A stretch of DNA of 39,554 bases from Gammaproteobacteria bacterium (GCA_003353785.1 PIVX01000015.1:1-39554), one strand, 5' to 3'. Positions 1-8,734 are shown, counted from the stretch's first letter. Numbers and translations are program-made. Notes: generated by a model not told the origin, from the sequence alone.

Positions 1-118
1 GCAATAGTACTCTATCTTCACTACTCATATGTTTATATTTCATTCCCATTGTACGATTCTCCGTTATCCATAGGTGTTCCTATTTTATACGTTTTCGCAC
101 TTGGGGTTAGATTCTGCC
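1..118 (-). mobile_element. IS30-family element, left end and transposase N-terminus (runs off window)
   Basis: Read on the minus strand, the segment begins at 118 with an inverted-repeat-like end (GGCAGAATCTAAC). It is followed by a leader and a transposase start at 49 (MGMKYKHMSSEDRVLL), which runs out of the window at base 1. The N-terminus is typical of IS30-family transposases, and the same leader recurs, decayed, at 5592-5633, 8426-8734 and 9641-9750. Whether this copy is intact cannot be seen. Any plus-strand reading across it is a shadow. Confidence 0.75.
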
Positions 119-165
119 TTGGTGGAGACCTGAATTCAACTGATAAGTGCAACACCATCTTTAAA
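119..165 (-). mobile_element. Possible IS30 right-end remnant abutting the next left end
   Basis: On the minus strand a short coding tail (DGVALIS then stop) resembles the usual C-terminus of IS30-family transposases. It runs into an inverted-repeat-like sequence ending near 127. Read outward, that repeat shares GAAT, AAC and AAGTGC blocks with the left end at 118. The two ends are thus back to back with about 8 bp between them. Only the repeat and a few codons remain, so this is a tentative call. Confidence 0.4.
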
Positions 166-250
166 AAATTTTATTTCTCATTATCTTTAGTTTTATACTG
201 TCCCTCTAATTTCATATTGCTTTTATTATTTTTATATCCTTTAGAGAAAC

Positions 251-736
251 CTAATATATTTTAGACATTTCTTTCGGAGTTACATTAAGAGATTGTGCCG
301 CTGATAAAGAATCTACAAGACTCTCTATAGAATCAATATCTTCTTTGCTATATGCTTTTTTTGTTTTGTTATCAATAATTCTTTTAGCAAATGCCATTCC
401 TTCATTGTAATCTTTCTTGCTTTTATCTTGAGGCTTAGTGTCCGCGGTATGAGCCATTTTTGTATGGTCTGCATTTAGTTCGCTACTATGTTCAAGCTTA
501 GGATCTACAGTAAATTGTATTCCTTGCATATGAACTTTGCTTTTTTCTTGCAGCTTATAAATCTTGCTTAGTTTTTCTAGAGTAGTCTTCCCCTTAAAAA
601 ATTTTTTGCTATTATGACGATTTTCAAAGCGTAATATAAAGTCGTCTCTTGTCGTTTGATTTATAGCTGCTAACTGATGCCAAGCAGCGTACGCAGTGAT
701 TAGAGCTGAGAAACATATAACAATTTCATAATGCAT
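251..736 (-). CDS. Hypothetical small membrane-anchored protein (161 aa)
   Basis: I do not recognise a named family with certainty. Residues 4-20 form one hydrophobic segment. It is followed by AWHQLAAINQTTRDDFILRF, an arrangement seen in small bacterial membrane proteins with one N-terminal helix and a cytosolic helical part. The remaining 100 residues are hydrophilic and Lys/Asp-rich. The start lies only 15 bp from the stop codon of the IS30 transposase fragment at 740-1086, and the 3' end is near another IS30 end, so the gene is boxed in by IS debris. It could be a truncated resident gene or IS cargo. Confidence 0.6.
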   Translation of the reverse strand: MHYEIVICFSALITAYAAWHQLAAINQTTRDDFILRFENRHNSKKFFKGKTTLEKLSKIYKLQEKSKVHMQGIQFTVDPKLEHSSELNADHTKMAHTADTKPQDKSKKDYNEGMAFAKRIIDNKTKKAYSKEDIDSIESLVDSLSAAQSLNVTPKEMSKIY

Positions 737-739
737 ATC

Positions 740-1086
740 AATATAGAATTCATATCTTACAATCCTTATTCTTTTTATTCAAATTTGTATTTGCATGAAA
801 CACTTCATTAGGAGTTCTATACCCTAAAGTCTTTCTAGGTCTATTATTTAGTTTATCCATAATAAAACTGAGTCTGTCATTATCCACATCCTCAAATGAA
901 CACCCTTTCTTTAAATACTGTCTTACTAAACCGTTTGTATTCTCATTTAAACCACGTTCCCATGATGAATAAGGGTGAGCAAAGTAAAAATCGGTATTCA
1001 ATTCTTTGCTAATATTCTCATGATAAGCAAACTCAGAGCCATTATCTCCAGTTATAGTAAGTACATTGTCTGAACCCGATATACTA
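740..1086 (-). mobile_element. IS30-family transposase fragment, C-terminal catalytic half
   Basis: The minus-strand translation holds the end of the DDE catalytic core. TITGDNGSEFAYH carries the second Asp, and FAHPYSSWERGLNENTNGL carries the catalytic Glu region. NRPRKTLGYRTPNEVF and a stop near 750 follow. These are signature blocks of IS30 transposases. The N-terminal helix-turn-helix half is absent: the fragment starts at the stop codon of the neighbouring autotransporter gene (1089). No matching inverted repeat was found right after the stop. It is a dead remnant. Confidence 0.85.
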
Positions 1087-1088
1087 TA

Positions 1089-4000
1089 TTATTTAGTTTT
1101 GACAAGATCACTAAAAGTCTTGATGCTCTTCTTGTCTTTACGTGCTACATACTCTGGATGTTTATTATAACTAGACACTGATTCTAAATATCTATCTGAA
1201 CTATATATAGATGTTTTTTTCTTCACAATGACCTCTTCTGTAAGAGACAATTGTTTAAAGAAATCATAAGTTTTTATTGTTTTTTTCCCATCTCTAAATG
1301 TAGTTCTTAGCTGTTTCTGTTCACCAATAGGAACAGCTCTGATCAACTTATCTTTCTTAAGATTCTCTATATAAGAATGCTCAATTCCAAAATTAACAGA
1401 TTTTTTCTGTAGAGCATTAATACCAGCATTACTTAGAATATGTTTAGTTTTAACATCTGGATGTAATTCCACATCTGCAGTTTTTTTAGAAATACGTTCT
1501 TTAAATGTTATTCCATTCACAGGTTGTCCAAATGTATTTAGAAAAGCCTCTTCTTCAGTCATATTGGCAGATTTTAACTTCTTTTTTATCTCTTCATCTA
1601 AATACTTGCCAGCAGTTTTATTATTATAAGTTAATTCATACACGTAACTTTGTGATTTTAGTTTATCTATCATTTTGGCTGATGTTCTTGCTTTTTCTTG
1701 ATATTTTATAATTTCATGCTCAACTGCTAAAGATACTGGCCCAAGCTTATCTCCAATAAACTCATATTGATCACTACCATTGATGGTTTTAAATGTTATA
1801 GCATCGGAGGATGAAGATAGTTTTTTCCAAGTATCTTTAATATCCGCAGCTTTTTTATCTTTAAGATCAACACCAAAAATTGTTTTACCTTTTAGTATGT
1901 CATTTTTCATTATTTTAGCCACATAGGTATTTTTAGAAGTTATTTTTGGAGGTTTTGGAGTTTTAGGCTTTGTGAATACTTTACTACTAAATTGGGTTGA
2001 TATATCTTTATTAACACTTTTTATTTGCTTACCAAAAATTGTACTATACATTTTACTTGAATTACTTTCTGCTTGTGATTCAGTGTAAACATTAACAATT
2101 TGCTTTCTAATTGTTTGTCTTCTAGCAAGTGTATCATTCCCGCCTGCTAGGATTTTTTTATGTGCTTTAAAATCACCAGCTTCGAACTTCTTAGCTTTAA
2201 TATTTAAATTATCTATATGATCTGAATATTCGTTAGCAAAAGTTTTATCAAACAAAATTTTCTTTGGCAATCTTTGAGGGTGATATTCTTCATCAGGTAA
2301 ACTTGCAAATTCTTTGACAATTTTAAATTTGGACTGAGCATTTAAGAAAGCTTCAGCTTTCTCCTCATATTTACTTTGAATTTCATTCATTTCCTTCTTG
2401 AATTTTTTCTTTATTTTAGTTTTTTCTTTATTTGCTTTAGTATATAGTTTATCTATCTTTCCTTGAGCAGTTTCTTTATTAATTTTACCTTCAAATTTTG
2501 TATGCCAATCATTAATTTTCTTAGTATACGAAGTTTTAACTTTATCGTACTCTACTTGTGATTCATTTTTATAATCATCTATAAATTTTTGCTTCTTCTT
2601 GATGTAGTCACTATTGGATAAATCATTATATTCTTTTTTATGTTTGTTTTTTATTTCAGTAGTAGTTTTTGATATTTTCTTATCAAAATCATCTACACTC
2701 ATAGTTTCTTGATCTAGTGCATTCTCTGTGATATCAAATAAAGACGTCATAAATGAATTCACTTTCTTATTAGCTTCTTTTCTACTCTTTAAATAAAGCT
2801 TATGTGCAGCTTTATTTTTCTTAGCATCATTGGCGTTAATGATCCCTTTTGTAGAAACATTAACGACTCCTAGTGGCTCTGCCACATCCGTTATCTTTGG
2901 ATTATAGACATATTTTGCATCATTACGCATTTTCGTAGTATGAGTAGAGCTACCTGAATCAATTCTAGTAGTATTCCCCGCCAACATAGTTCCAGGTGGT
3001 GCTCCTAATGATGGTGGTGGTGGTAGTGTTCCATTAATTGGTGGTGGTAGTGCTCCATTAATTGGTGGTGGTGGTGCTGCTCCATTAATTGGTGGTGGTG
3101 CTCCATTAATTGGTGGTGGCGCTCCATTAATTGGTGGTGGCGCTCCATTAATTGGTGGTGGCGCTCCATTAATTGGTGGTGGCGCTCCATTAATTGGTGG
3201 CTGCGGTATATTTGTCCCCTTATTATTTTCCTTCGCTTTTTTCTCTGCTTCCTTTCTTAAACGTTCTTCTTCTCTAGCTTTTTTCTCTGCTGCTTTAGCT
3301 TTCTCTTCTTCTTTGCTTTTTGCTTTCTCTGCTTCCTTTCTTAAACGTGCTTCTTCTCTAGCTTTTTCCTCTGCTTCTTCTCTTCTTTTCTTCTCTAATT
3401 CAGCAGTTTCTTTTAACTCCTTAATTTCTTCTTTATTAGATAAAATTAAGTTTAGATAATTAGCTTTGACATTATGCTTATGCAAGACTATTTTTTTAGC
3501 TAGAGCAGAGTTTTTTCCCACAATATTTTGCGTTAAACTTAATTTACTTAGTTCATTGGAGGTTAATTCATTTGATTTAAAATTTGTTGAATTATTCTCT
3601 TTTTTTAACTTAACAATGTCATTAAGTTTAATGTTCATTGCAGATAGTTCATCAATAAGTGTATCAACATCTGGTGCAATGGAAGACCCTTGTGCAATAA
3701 TTATATCATCAGGGCCTGTTTTTATAATAAAAGCTTGTCTTTCATCATATAGACTATCTACAAGTGTTTCTTCTTCTTTGTAGCAAGAGTTTATAATATC
3801 TATATCACGTACTGGAAGATTAGTCATTTTAACGTGAGTCCAGTCTTGACTTGCTTTTCCATTACCTAAAGCCCAACTAAGCCTTATACCAACGTAACTA
3901 ACAAACCTTCTATTATTATCATAATTCATTTCCCCTTCTAAAATTAACCAATGCAATAGATTGATATTACTACGGAATCTTCCTCCTATCGTAGATTTTA

Positions 4001-4649
4001 ATTTCTTTCCACTAAAATGATAATATGCTACAAATAATTCTACTTTAGATAAACTACGAGGTGAGCCTCCTAACTCTATATCAAAGCCTGGAACTCCCTG
4101 CTCTAGAAGTTTATTATGTTTTATTGTAAGTTGAGTATTGTTTAGATGACTATTATAACGGGCTCTATAAGAATTATAATTATTCAACTCATACTGTCTT
4201 TTGGTTGGAATATACCCATTTACTCGGATCTCTAAATTTTTTGAAAAAGCTTCAAGACCTATTGTTATCTGGCTTAATAGGTTACTATTTTCTGTAGAGC
4301 GTAAATCATAAAATACATATTCTCCTAATATCCACTCTGGACTTATAAATGAACGATAACCTATTCCTAAATTCCCTTCTACATGCTTAGCACTATCTTT
4401 CATCCCTATCAAAGTTAAATAGGTAATATAACTATCTACCACTTGAAAAACAGGTAGAACAAAACCTAATCTTGCTATATTACGCTTAGATGATTTTTTA
4501 CTGCTATATCCTATTTTTCCAGTCATCTCAATTCTAGTCTTATAGCGATGACTGTCATTACCATATGACAAAGACATCGGCAATAATAGGAAAATGGAAA
4601 AAACGGATATTAATTTTGATATTCTAGTTTTCAAAGATGACCCACGCAA
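1089..4649 (-). CDS. Inverse autotransporter with proline-rich repeat passenger
   Basis: Intimin/invasin-type surface protein of 1186 aa. A signal peptide (about 1-30, ending SLSYG) leads into an inverse-autotransporter beta-barrel (about 35-270: TGKIGYSS, ARLGFVLPVFQ, GNLGIGYRSF, GEYVFYD, NYDNNRRFVSYVGIRL). The hinge MTNLPVRDIDI lies near 273. A Lys/Glu/Ala-rich single helix (about 400-480) follows, then eight P(P)PING(A/T) units and PPPP stretches (about 482-549), and a Lys-rich, mostly helical 630-residue C-terminus. The barrel should sit in the outer membrane and expose the rest. The start is TTG. A second TTG at 4634 gives an equally good signal peptide, and no ATG fits. The stop codon falls at the edge of an IS30 fragment, so the C-terminus may be truncated. 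The passenger's function is unknown; proline tracts of this kind can bind profilin, EVH1 or SH3 domains, which is inference. Confidence 0.88.
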   Translation of the reverse strand: MRGSSLKTRISKLISVFSIFLLLPMSLSYGNDSHRYKTRIEMTGKIGYSSKKSSKRNIARLGFVLPVFQVVDSYITYLTLIGMKDSAKHVEGNLGIGYRSFISPEWILGEYVFYDLRSTENSNLLSQITIGLEAFSKNLEIRVNGYIPTKRQYELNNYNSYRARYNSHLNNTQLTIKHNKLLEQGVPGFDIELGGSPRSLSKVELFVAYYHFSGKKLKSTIGGRFRSNINLLHWLILEGEMNYDNNRRFVSYVGIRLSWALGNGKASQDWTHVKMTNLPVRDIDIINSCYKEEETLVDSLYDERQAFIIKTGPDDIIIAQGSSIAPDVDTLIDELSAMNIKLNDIVKLKKENNSTNFKSNELTSNELSKLSLTQNIVGKNSALAKKIVLHKHNVKANYLNLILSNKEEIKELKETAELEKKRREEAEEKAREEARLRKEAEKAKSKEEEKAKAAEKKAREEERLRKEAEKKAKENNKGTNIPQPPINGAPPPINGAPPPINGAPPPINGAPPPINGAPPPINGAAPPPPINGALPPPINGTLPPPPSLGAPPGTMLAGNTTRIDSGSSTHTTKMRNDAKYVYNPKITDVAEPLGVVNVSTKGIINANDAKKNKAAHKLYLKSRKEANKKVNSFMTSLFDITENALDQETMSVDDFDKKISKTTTEIKNKHKKEYNDLSNSDYIKKKQKFIDDYKNESQVEYDKVKTSYTKKINDWHTKFEGKINKETAQGKIDKLYTKANKEKTKIKKKFKKEMNEIQSKYEEKAEAFLNAQSKFKIVKEFASLPDEEYHPQRLPKKILFDKTFANEYSDHIDNLNIKAKKFEAGDFKAHKKILAGGNDTLARRQTIRKQIVNVYTESQAESNSSKMYSTIFGKQIKSVNKDISTQFSSKVFTKPKTPKPPKITSKNTYVAKIMKNDILKGKTIFGVDLKDKKAADIKDTWKKLSSSSDAITFKTINGSDQYEFIGDKLGPVSLAVEHEIIKYQEKARTSAKMIDKLKSQSYVYELTYNNKTAGKYLDEEIKKKLKSANMTEEEAFLNTFGQPVNGITFKERISKKTADVELHPDVKTKHILSNAGINALQKKSVNFGIEHSYIENLKKDKLIRAVPIGEQKQLRTTFRDGKKTIKTYDFFKQLSLTEEVIVKKKTSIYSSDRYLESVSSYNKHPEYVARKDKKSIKTFSDLVKTK
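3000..3205 (-). repeat. 21-bp tandem repeats encoding PPPINGA
   Basis: The block ccattaatt recurs eight times, mostly every 21 bp, with gctccattaattggtggtgg-type units. The units nearest 3205 are almost identical and those toward 3000 are more diverged (GAAPPPPI, LPPPINGT, LPPPPSLG). Because the period is 7 codons, copy-number changes keep the reading frame. The near-identical copies suggest recent expansion. The antisense His/Gln reading of the same DNA is a shadow. Confidence 0.92.
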
Positions 4650-4924
4650 AAATAATTTAAATTCTTCCGTGAAATGTATCCCTAAACCAACATTTAGTAA
4701 GATATTTGTACAATTATGCCATAACTATTGATGTTTGTCAATTTTTATACTTTTATAAGCTATAAATGTACTTGAAGACAAATAAATAACGTATTTTTAC
4801 TGTGGTTTACAATTTAAAAACATATAAAATATAGACAACTGTAAGCCTATGATAAATAATACAAAAACCTCGCAGATGACTTTTGACCGATTTCATAAAT
4901 AGTTGATAAAAAAGTCTTTTTCCC

Positions 4925-5551
4925 ATGAGATTTTTAACAATTTTAATATGTTCAATTTTAATGAATGGGTACATCAAAGCTCAAATATATCTTGGTCATT
5001 GCTATTATCATGGAAACGGTGTTATAGAAAATAAAGAAAAAGCTGCACGCTTTTATCAAATGGCTGCTAATCAAGATAATATATGGGGGCATATTTTCTA
5101 TCTGAATACTATAATGAGTATAAAAGTGATATAAATAAAGTAATAAAACTTTATAAGAAACGTGCTAAAAAAAATTACGTTTCATCTATATTTTAAAGGA
5201 CATCTCAATTAATTATTATGATTATATGAACTGCCCTCACTGTGAATCAAAGTTGTGATTTAACCGATAGATTAACTTAAGATAATATCTATTTATGATA
5301 AGAATAATGATTTTTATCGTAATAGGAATTTACTTGAGAGAGAATATGATGGATGTATGGGATGGCAGAAATGTAGAGGATACGGCAAAAGGAATAACTC
5401 AGAACTTGCCATCCAGAGGTACAAAAAAATCTTAGGTAATAAATTACGTTCTATCGATTTTGATAACCAAAAAATAGAATCTCTCATCGGTTGTAGTATT
5501 CTTAACAAGATGACCACTATCTCTGATGAACAGAGCCGTTTGAAAATTTAA
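4925..5551 (+). pseudogene. Decayed Sel1-repeat (TPR-like) gene
   Basis: The 5' part reads AQIYLGHCYYHGNGV then KEKAARFYQMAANQD, a clear Sel1-like repeat. At a G5 run (5085-5089) the frame is lost. One more G would continue into WGAYFLSEYYNEYK, which again fits the Sel1 pattern, up to a stop at 5194. A third frame then stays open across an A8 run to a stop at 5256 (MNCPHCESKL), and a further open stretch runs from about 5276 to 5551 (SELAIQRYKKILGNKL). Several frame breaks within 630 bp mean this is not a working gene. Sel1 proteins are common secreted or effector-like proteins in host-associated bacteria. The call is firm for 4925-5196 and weaker after that. Confidence 0.6.
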
Positions 5552-5591
5552 ATTTAACAGTTAGAACAAAATTCAGATAGTTAAGCAACAG

Positions 5592-5633
5592 TGCCATTTT
5601 ATACTGGTTTCGTACTTGGATTTAGATTCTGCC
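5592..5633 (-). mobile_element. Solo IS30 end remnant
   Basis: About 42 bp match, with a few changes, the leader and inverted repeat at 80-118 (cattttatac, cgtacttgga, tttagattctgcc). No transposase codons remain. It lies just after the broken Sel1 gene. Confidence 0.6.
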
Positions 5634-5742
5634 CAATTATCAGTACTATAATGATGGGTTATATTTATTCCTGTTTTTACTTGATTATTCAGGACATGCA
5701 ATAATAGCACACTAGTTATATGAACTAATTTTCAGGCAAAGA

Positions 5743-6378
5743 ATGAAAAAAATGTTATTTTTAGTGCTAATTTCTATAAGTATATCAAGTTTTTCATCCA
5801 ATCTAGTATTTTGGAATAATTTTAATAGAAATCTTAAAATAAAGTATTATTTTAGTCATAATGATTTTCAAAAGAGTACTCACCTTGTTTACCATGGCAA
5901 ATGGAATTATAAATATAAAAATTATATATTTGATAAAACGGCATAACCTCATGAAGTAATTGAATTGTTAGATAGTGATGTCACAGAAAAAATGGTAATA
6001 CCAAATAAAAAACACCCTGTTAAAATAAAGATTGTTTCTATAGAAATAGGTAAACCTTTGTGAAAAACTATGGCAGAAGAATTAATTTATTTCTACTCAG
6101 ATGAATATATAAAAAGTGTTAATTCGTCAAATATAATATCATATAATCAAGAATTTTATTTTTGTTTTACAAGTAGCGCCTTAGTTGAATTAGACGCTAT
6201 TGTTTTTAATGGAAAGTATTTAAGAAAAAAAATTGCTAAATATAATACAGGCTCTGAATTACCATTGCCAACTAAATATATTAATTTATACTGCAGAAGT
6301 TCTTACGATAATTATTCAAAATCAAACCAAAATAAATTTAATACTAAAGTCTATAATATACTACCAATAAGTTTGTAA
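5743..6378 (+). pseudogene. Secreted-protein pseudogene with two in-frame stops
   Basis: A good signal peptide (MKKMLFLVLISISISSFSS) starts an open frame of 67 codons ending in TAA at 5944. The same frame continues (PHEVIELLDSDVTEKMV) to TGA at 6061, and then runs open from 6064 to 6378 (MAEELIYFYSDEYIKS and on). All three pieces are in one frame without any indel, so this is one gene of about 211 codons broken by two point mutations. Other genes here use TGA as a real stop, so recoding is unlikely. The FWNNFNRNLKIKYYF region loosely resembles the N-terminal parts of the intact secreted gene at 7887-8420. The function is not recognised. Confidence 0.65.
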
Positions 6379-6598
6379 TCTAGAGCTATTTGCAACATAT
6401 ATTTCCATGTTTGTTAATTTGTCTGCTTACTTTATTTCAGGAAAACCAATTGAATCCAACCTCATTTAATAATTTAATTTTTTTCAGGAAATCGCTTCTT
6501 GCTATATTTTTTTATTTGCCCACTAACTCAACCCCTTGATTCTATTTTCAAGAACAATTACCATGTATAAGCTGTGCTTAATTTGAGAAGAAATACAT

Positions 6599-7840
6599 AT
6601 GAGTAGAGAACATATAGATTCCATATTGCTTAAGAGAAATCAAAGCGAACTAGAAGTACTTGAATTTTTAGTTGATTGTTCTAGTGATGATGAACTGAAA
6701 GACGTATTAATATATGATTATGATGATGAAGAAGAAGATGATGAATATGAATATGAATATGGTAAGCAAGATGGGGATTTGTATGAAAATATAAAAAAAA
6801 TTAAAAAATTAATGTTAGATAATAACTGTTCTAGCTTGGAACAACTATTAAAAAAGAGTTTAGATACAAATATAGAAAATCGGTTAAATGAACTCATAGA
6901 TGATATTGTGGATGATGTGCTTGATGATGATGAGTATGTTGATTATTTAAAGGATGAGTTTTCTGAGAATATAGAAGAATTCGAAAACGAGGTGAAATAT
7001 GCTCAAGTCGTCATTGATATGCTCAAGAAAAAATTACCTGATCCAAATGATTATGATGTTTTTTTAACGAATCAAAGAGGGGCAGTAATGTTTTTCAATA
7101 AATTAATTCAGGACAATGAAGATTTAACCATAGAAAGCCCTCCTGTGGAATTTATCAAAAAGCTAAATAGTCTAGGGAAAAAGCCAGAGTTATCGCAAAG
7201 TAATATAGCTTTTACAGATTGGCAAAAATCATTGGAAAAATTTCAGAGAAAAACAAGAATATACAGAAGATATCCAGAAACCCAGAAGAAATACATGAAA
7301 AACAAAATACTTTCTTCGCCTATAACTCCTATATCAAATCCGTTGTCTTCTAATAATCGAATACAAAATCCCCAACAAAATAATGTTGGCATAGGTTTTA
7401 ATGGGGTTAATCAACCTATGAATGATATTAAAGAATTACTAAAAACTACTTTAGATGGTTTTGTTAGTAGTCAGAGAATAAGCAGCTATACTACTGCAGT
7501 AGAAAAGACGACAAAGCAAAATGAAAAGGCATATGAAACAAGAATAACAGCAAATAATAAAACTACGACAATTAGAATAGCAAAAGATGGTACCAAAGCT
7601 CACATGCAAGGAAAATTCAATGCAGAGAGTTATAAATTATTATTGGATACTTTTATTAAAACTAGAGGAATTACTGCTCCTAATGATATTACTCCTATTG
7701 GCATCTCAGATCCAAGCGAATTAAAAGTAGCTAAAACCCTTATTATAAAAAGTCTTAATGAATATAGAGCGACTCAGAATATTTCGCCGATAATACAACA
7801 AGAAGATGAAATATCTAATAGTCCTGGAGTAAACCTTTGA
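6599..7840 (+). CDS. Acidic hypothetical protein, possible secreted effector (413 aa)
   Basis: There is no signal peptide or membrane segment. A run of Asp/Glu/Tyr lies at about 39-56 (YDYDDEEEDDEYEYEYG) and a second acidic, helical stretch at about 97-130. A Pro/Asn-rich linker (about 238-275) follows, then a basic-to-neutral C-terminal domain (TTTIRIAKDGTKAHMQGKF and LLLDTFIKTRGIT). The tail is acidic (QQEDEISN). I do not recognise a family. Two-domain soluble proteins with disordered linkers and no orthologue feel, set among secreted genes and IS debris, are often type IV effectors, but no secretion system is seen here. It is followed 46 bp later by a secreted-protein gene on the same strand. 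Confidence 0.7.
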   Translation: MSREHIDSILLKRNQSELEVLEFLVDCSSDDELKDVLIYDYDDEEEDDEYEYEYGKQDGDLYENIKKIKKLMLDNNCSSLEQLLKKSLDTNIENRLNELIDDIVDDVLDDDEYVDYLKDEFSENIEEFENEVKYAQVVIDMLKKKLPDPNDYDVFLTNQRGAVMFFNKLIQDNEDLTIESPPVEFIKKLNSLGKKPELSQSNIAFTDWQKSLEKFQRKTRIYRRYPETQKKYMKNKILSSPITPISNPLSSNNRIQNPQQNNVGIGFNGVNQPMNDIKELLKTTLDGFVSSQRISSYTTAVEKTTKQNEKAYETRITANNKTTTIRIAKDGTKAHMQGKFNAESYKLLLDTFIKTRGITAPNDITPIGISDPSELKVAKTLIIKSLNEYRATQNISPIIQQEDEISNSPGVNL

Positions 7841-7886
7841 GAAGGAAGAATGCAAAATTTTATATATCGATTAAGGACAATATAAC

Positions 7887-8420
7887 ATGTATAAATATTT
7901 GAAATTTTTAATTGTAATACTAATGCCTATCTGTGCCAGTGCTAAAGAAGTAACAATTTGGTTTGTTAATGGCAGTGATTTTGTTATTAAATATGATGTG
8001 CATATAAAAACAAGTATCAGCTATGAGAGAAATGTGCGTGTTGAATTAGTTCCGAGCAGCGCAAAAGAAATAATAGTTGAAGTAAGTAAACATAATCGCA
8101 ATATGTTTATGATCATTAAAAATCCTATTGTTATTAAGAGTAATAATATACTTTCTAGTAAATTTATTGGTAAAAACCCATTAGAATTTAAGCTTGGATT
8201 CTCAGAAGATACTGAAGTTAAAATATCTCCATATGTTAACATAGATAGAAATTTAGTTATTTGTGCTCTATCCGAAATACAGACTGATGTAATTGAGTCA
8301 ACTGATGATAGCGCTAATAATAGCCTGTCAAAAATTATAGCTGATTTTGCTGGAGTTACCGAAATATTTTTGTCATTGTCACAAAGTCATTATCAAACAT
8401 ATAGAGAAATAATATTTTAA
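7887..8420 (+). CDS. Hypothetical secreted protein (177 aa)
   Basis: The signal peptide MYKYLKFLIVILMPICASA is followed by a beta-rich region (VTIWFVNGSDFVIKYDVHIK, then VRVELVPSSAKEIIVEVS). The pattern of N-x-S/T, IKY and a later Pro-containing strand is also seen, loosely, in the pseudogene at 5743-6378 and in the C-terminal half of the protein at 9898-11145 (HNETGWPIKLIYKLTLK). The three may share a periplasmic or extracellular beta-sandwich domain, which is inference from reading only. It is probably co-transcribed with the acidic protein upstream. No known family is recognised. Confidence 0.65.
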   Translation: MYKYLKFLIVILMPICASAKEVTIWFVNGSDFVIKYDVHIKTSISYERNVRVELVPSSAKEIIVEVSKHNRNMFMIIKNPIVIKSNNILSSKFIGKNPLEFKLGFSEDTEVKISPYVNIDRNLVICALSEIQTDVIESTDDSANNSLSKIIADFAGVTEIFLSLSQSHYQTYREIIF

Positions 8421-8425
8421 TTATA

Positions 8426-8734
8426 TCCCCCTCTTAAATATCATTAAATCACATTCCCAATGGCCAAATGACTGTCTTGTGCCTATTTCTTCAGGTCTAT
8501 GGTATTATCTTTTTCTATTTTCAGTCTTCTTTCTATCTGCAGAGGTGACTACCCTACTTTCAGCTTTTTATAACGTAATGCTCTTAATTTTTTATTAACA
8601 TCTAATTTATCAGGTTTTACATGCCTTCTATCTTCACTATTTATGTGTTTATATTTTATTCCCATTGTACGATTATCCTTTACCCATAGGTGTTCCTATT
8701 TTATACGTTTTCGCACTTGGAGATGGATGCTGCC
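8426..8734 (-). mobile_element. Decayed IS30-family remnant
   Basis: On the minus strand from 8734: inverted-repeat-like end, leader, then MGIKYKHINSEDR. A deletion follows that jumps to RHVKPDKLDVNKKLRAL, then a stop (KVG*SPLQIERRLKIEK), and finally RPEEIGTRQSFGHWECDLMIF, the block around the first catalytic Asp. Frame changes and deletions show it is dead. It ends about 5 bp from the stop of the secreted gene at 7887-8420. Confidence 0.8.

Noticed and set aside
49..264. 71-codon plus-strand ORF
   Set aside because: Antisense across IS30 ends, without a start signal; the sense content is the IS leader and inverted repeats.
3005..3190. Reading of the repeat tract as a His/Gln-rich protein (61 codons, minus strand)
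   Set aside because: It is another frame of the PPPINGA repeats inside the autotransporter gene, has no ribosome site, and owes its length to the repeat.
1089..4649. RickA/ActA orthologue with WH2 domains
   Set aside because: Only the proline-rich character is shared. I found no convincing WH2, central-acidic or EVH1-ligand (FPPPP) motif.
5944..6063. TGA or TAA read-through (recoding) in the secreted gene
   Set aside because: TGA and TAA end normal genes nearby and no recoding element is visible; two point mutations explain it better.
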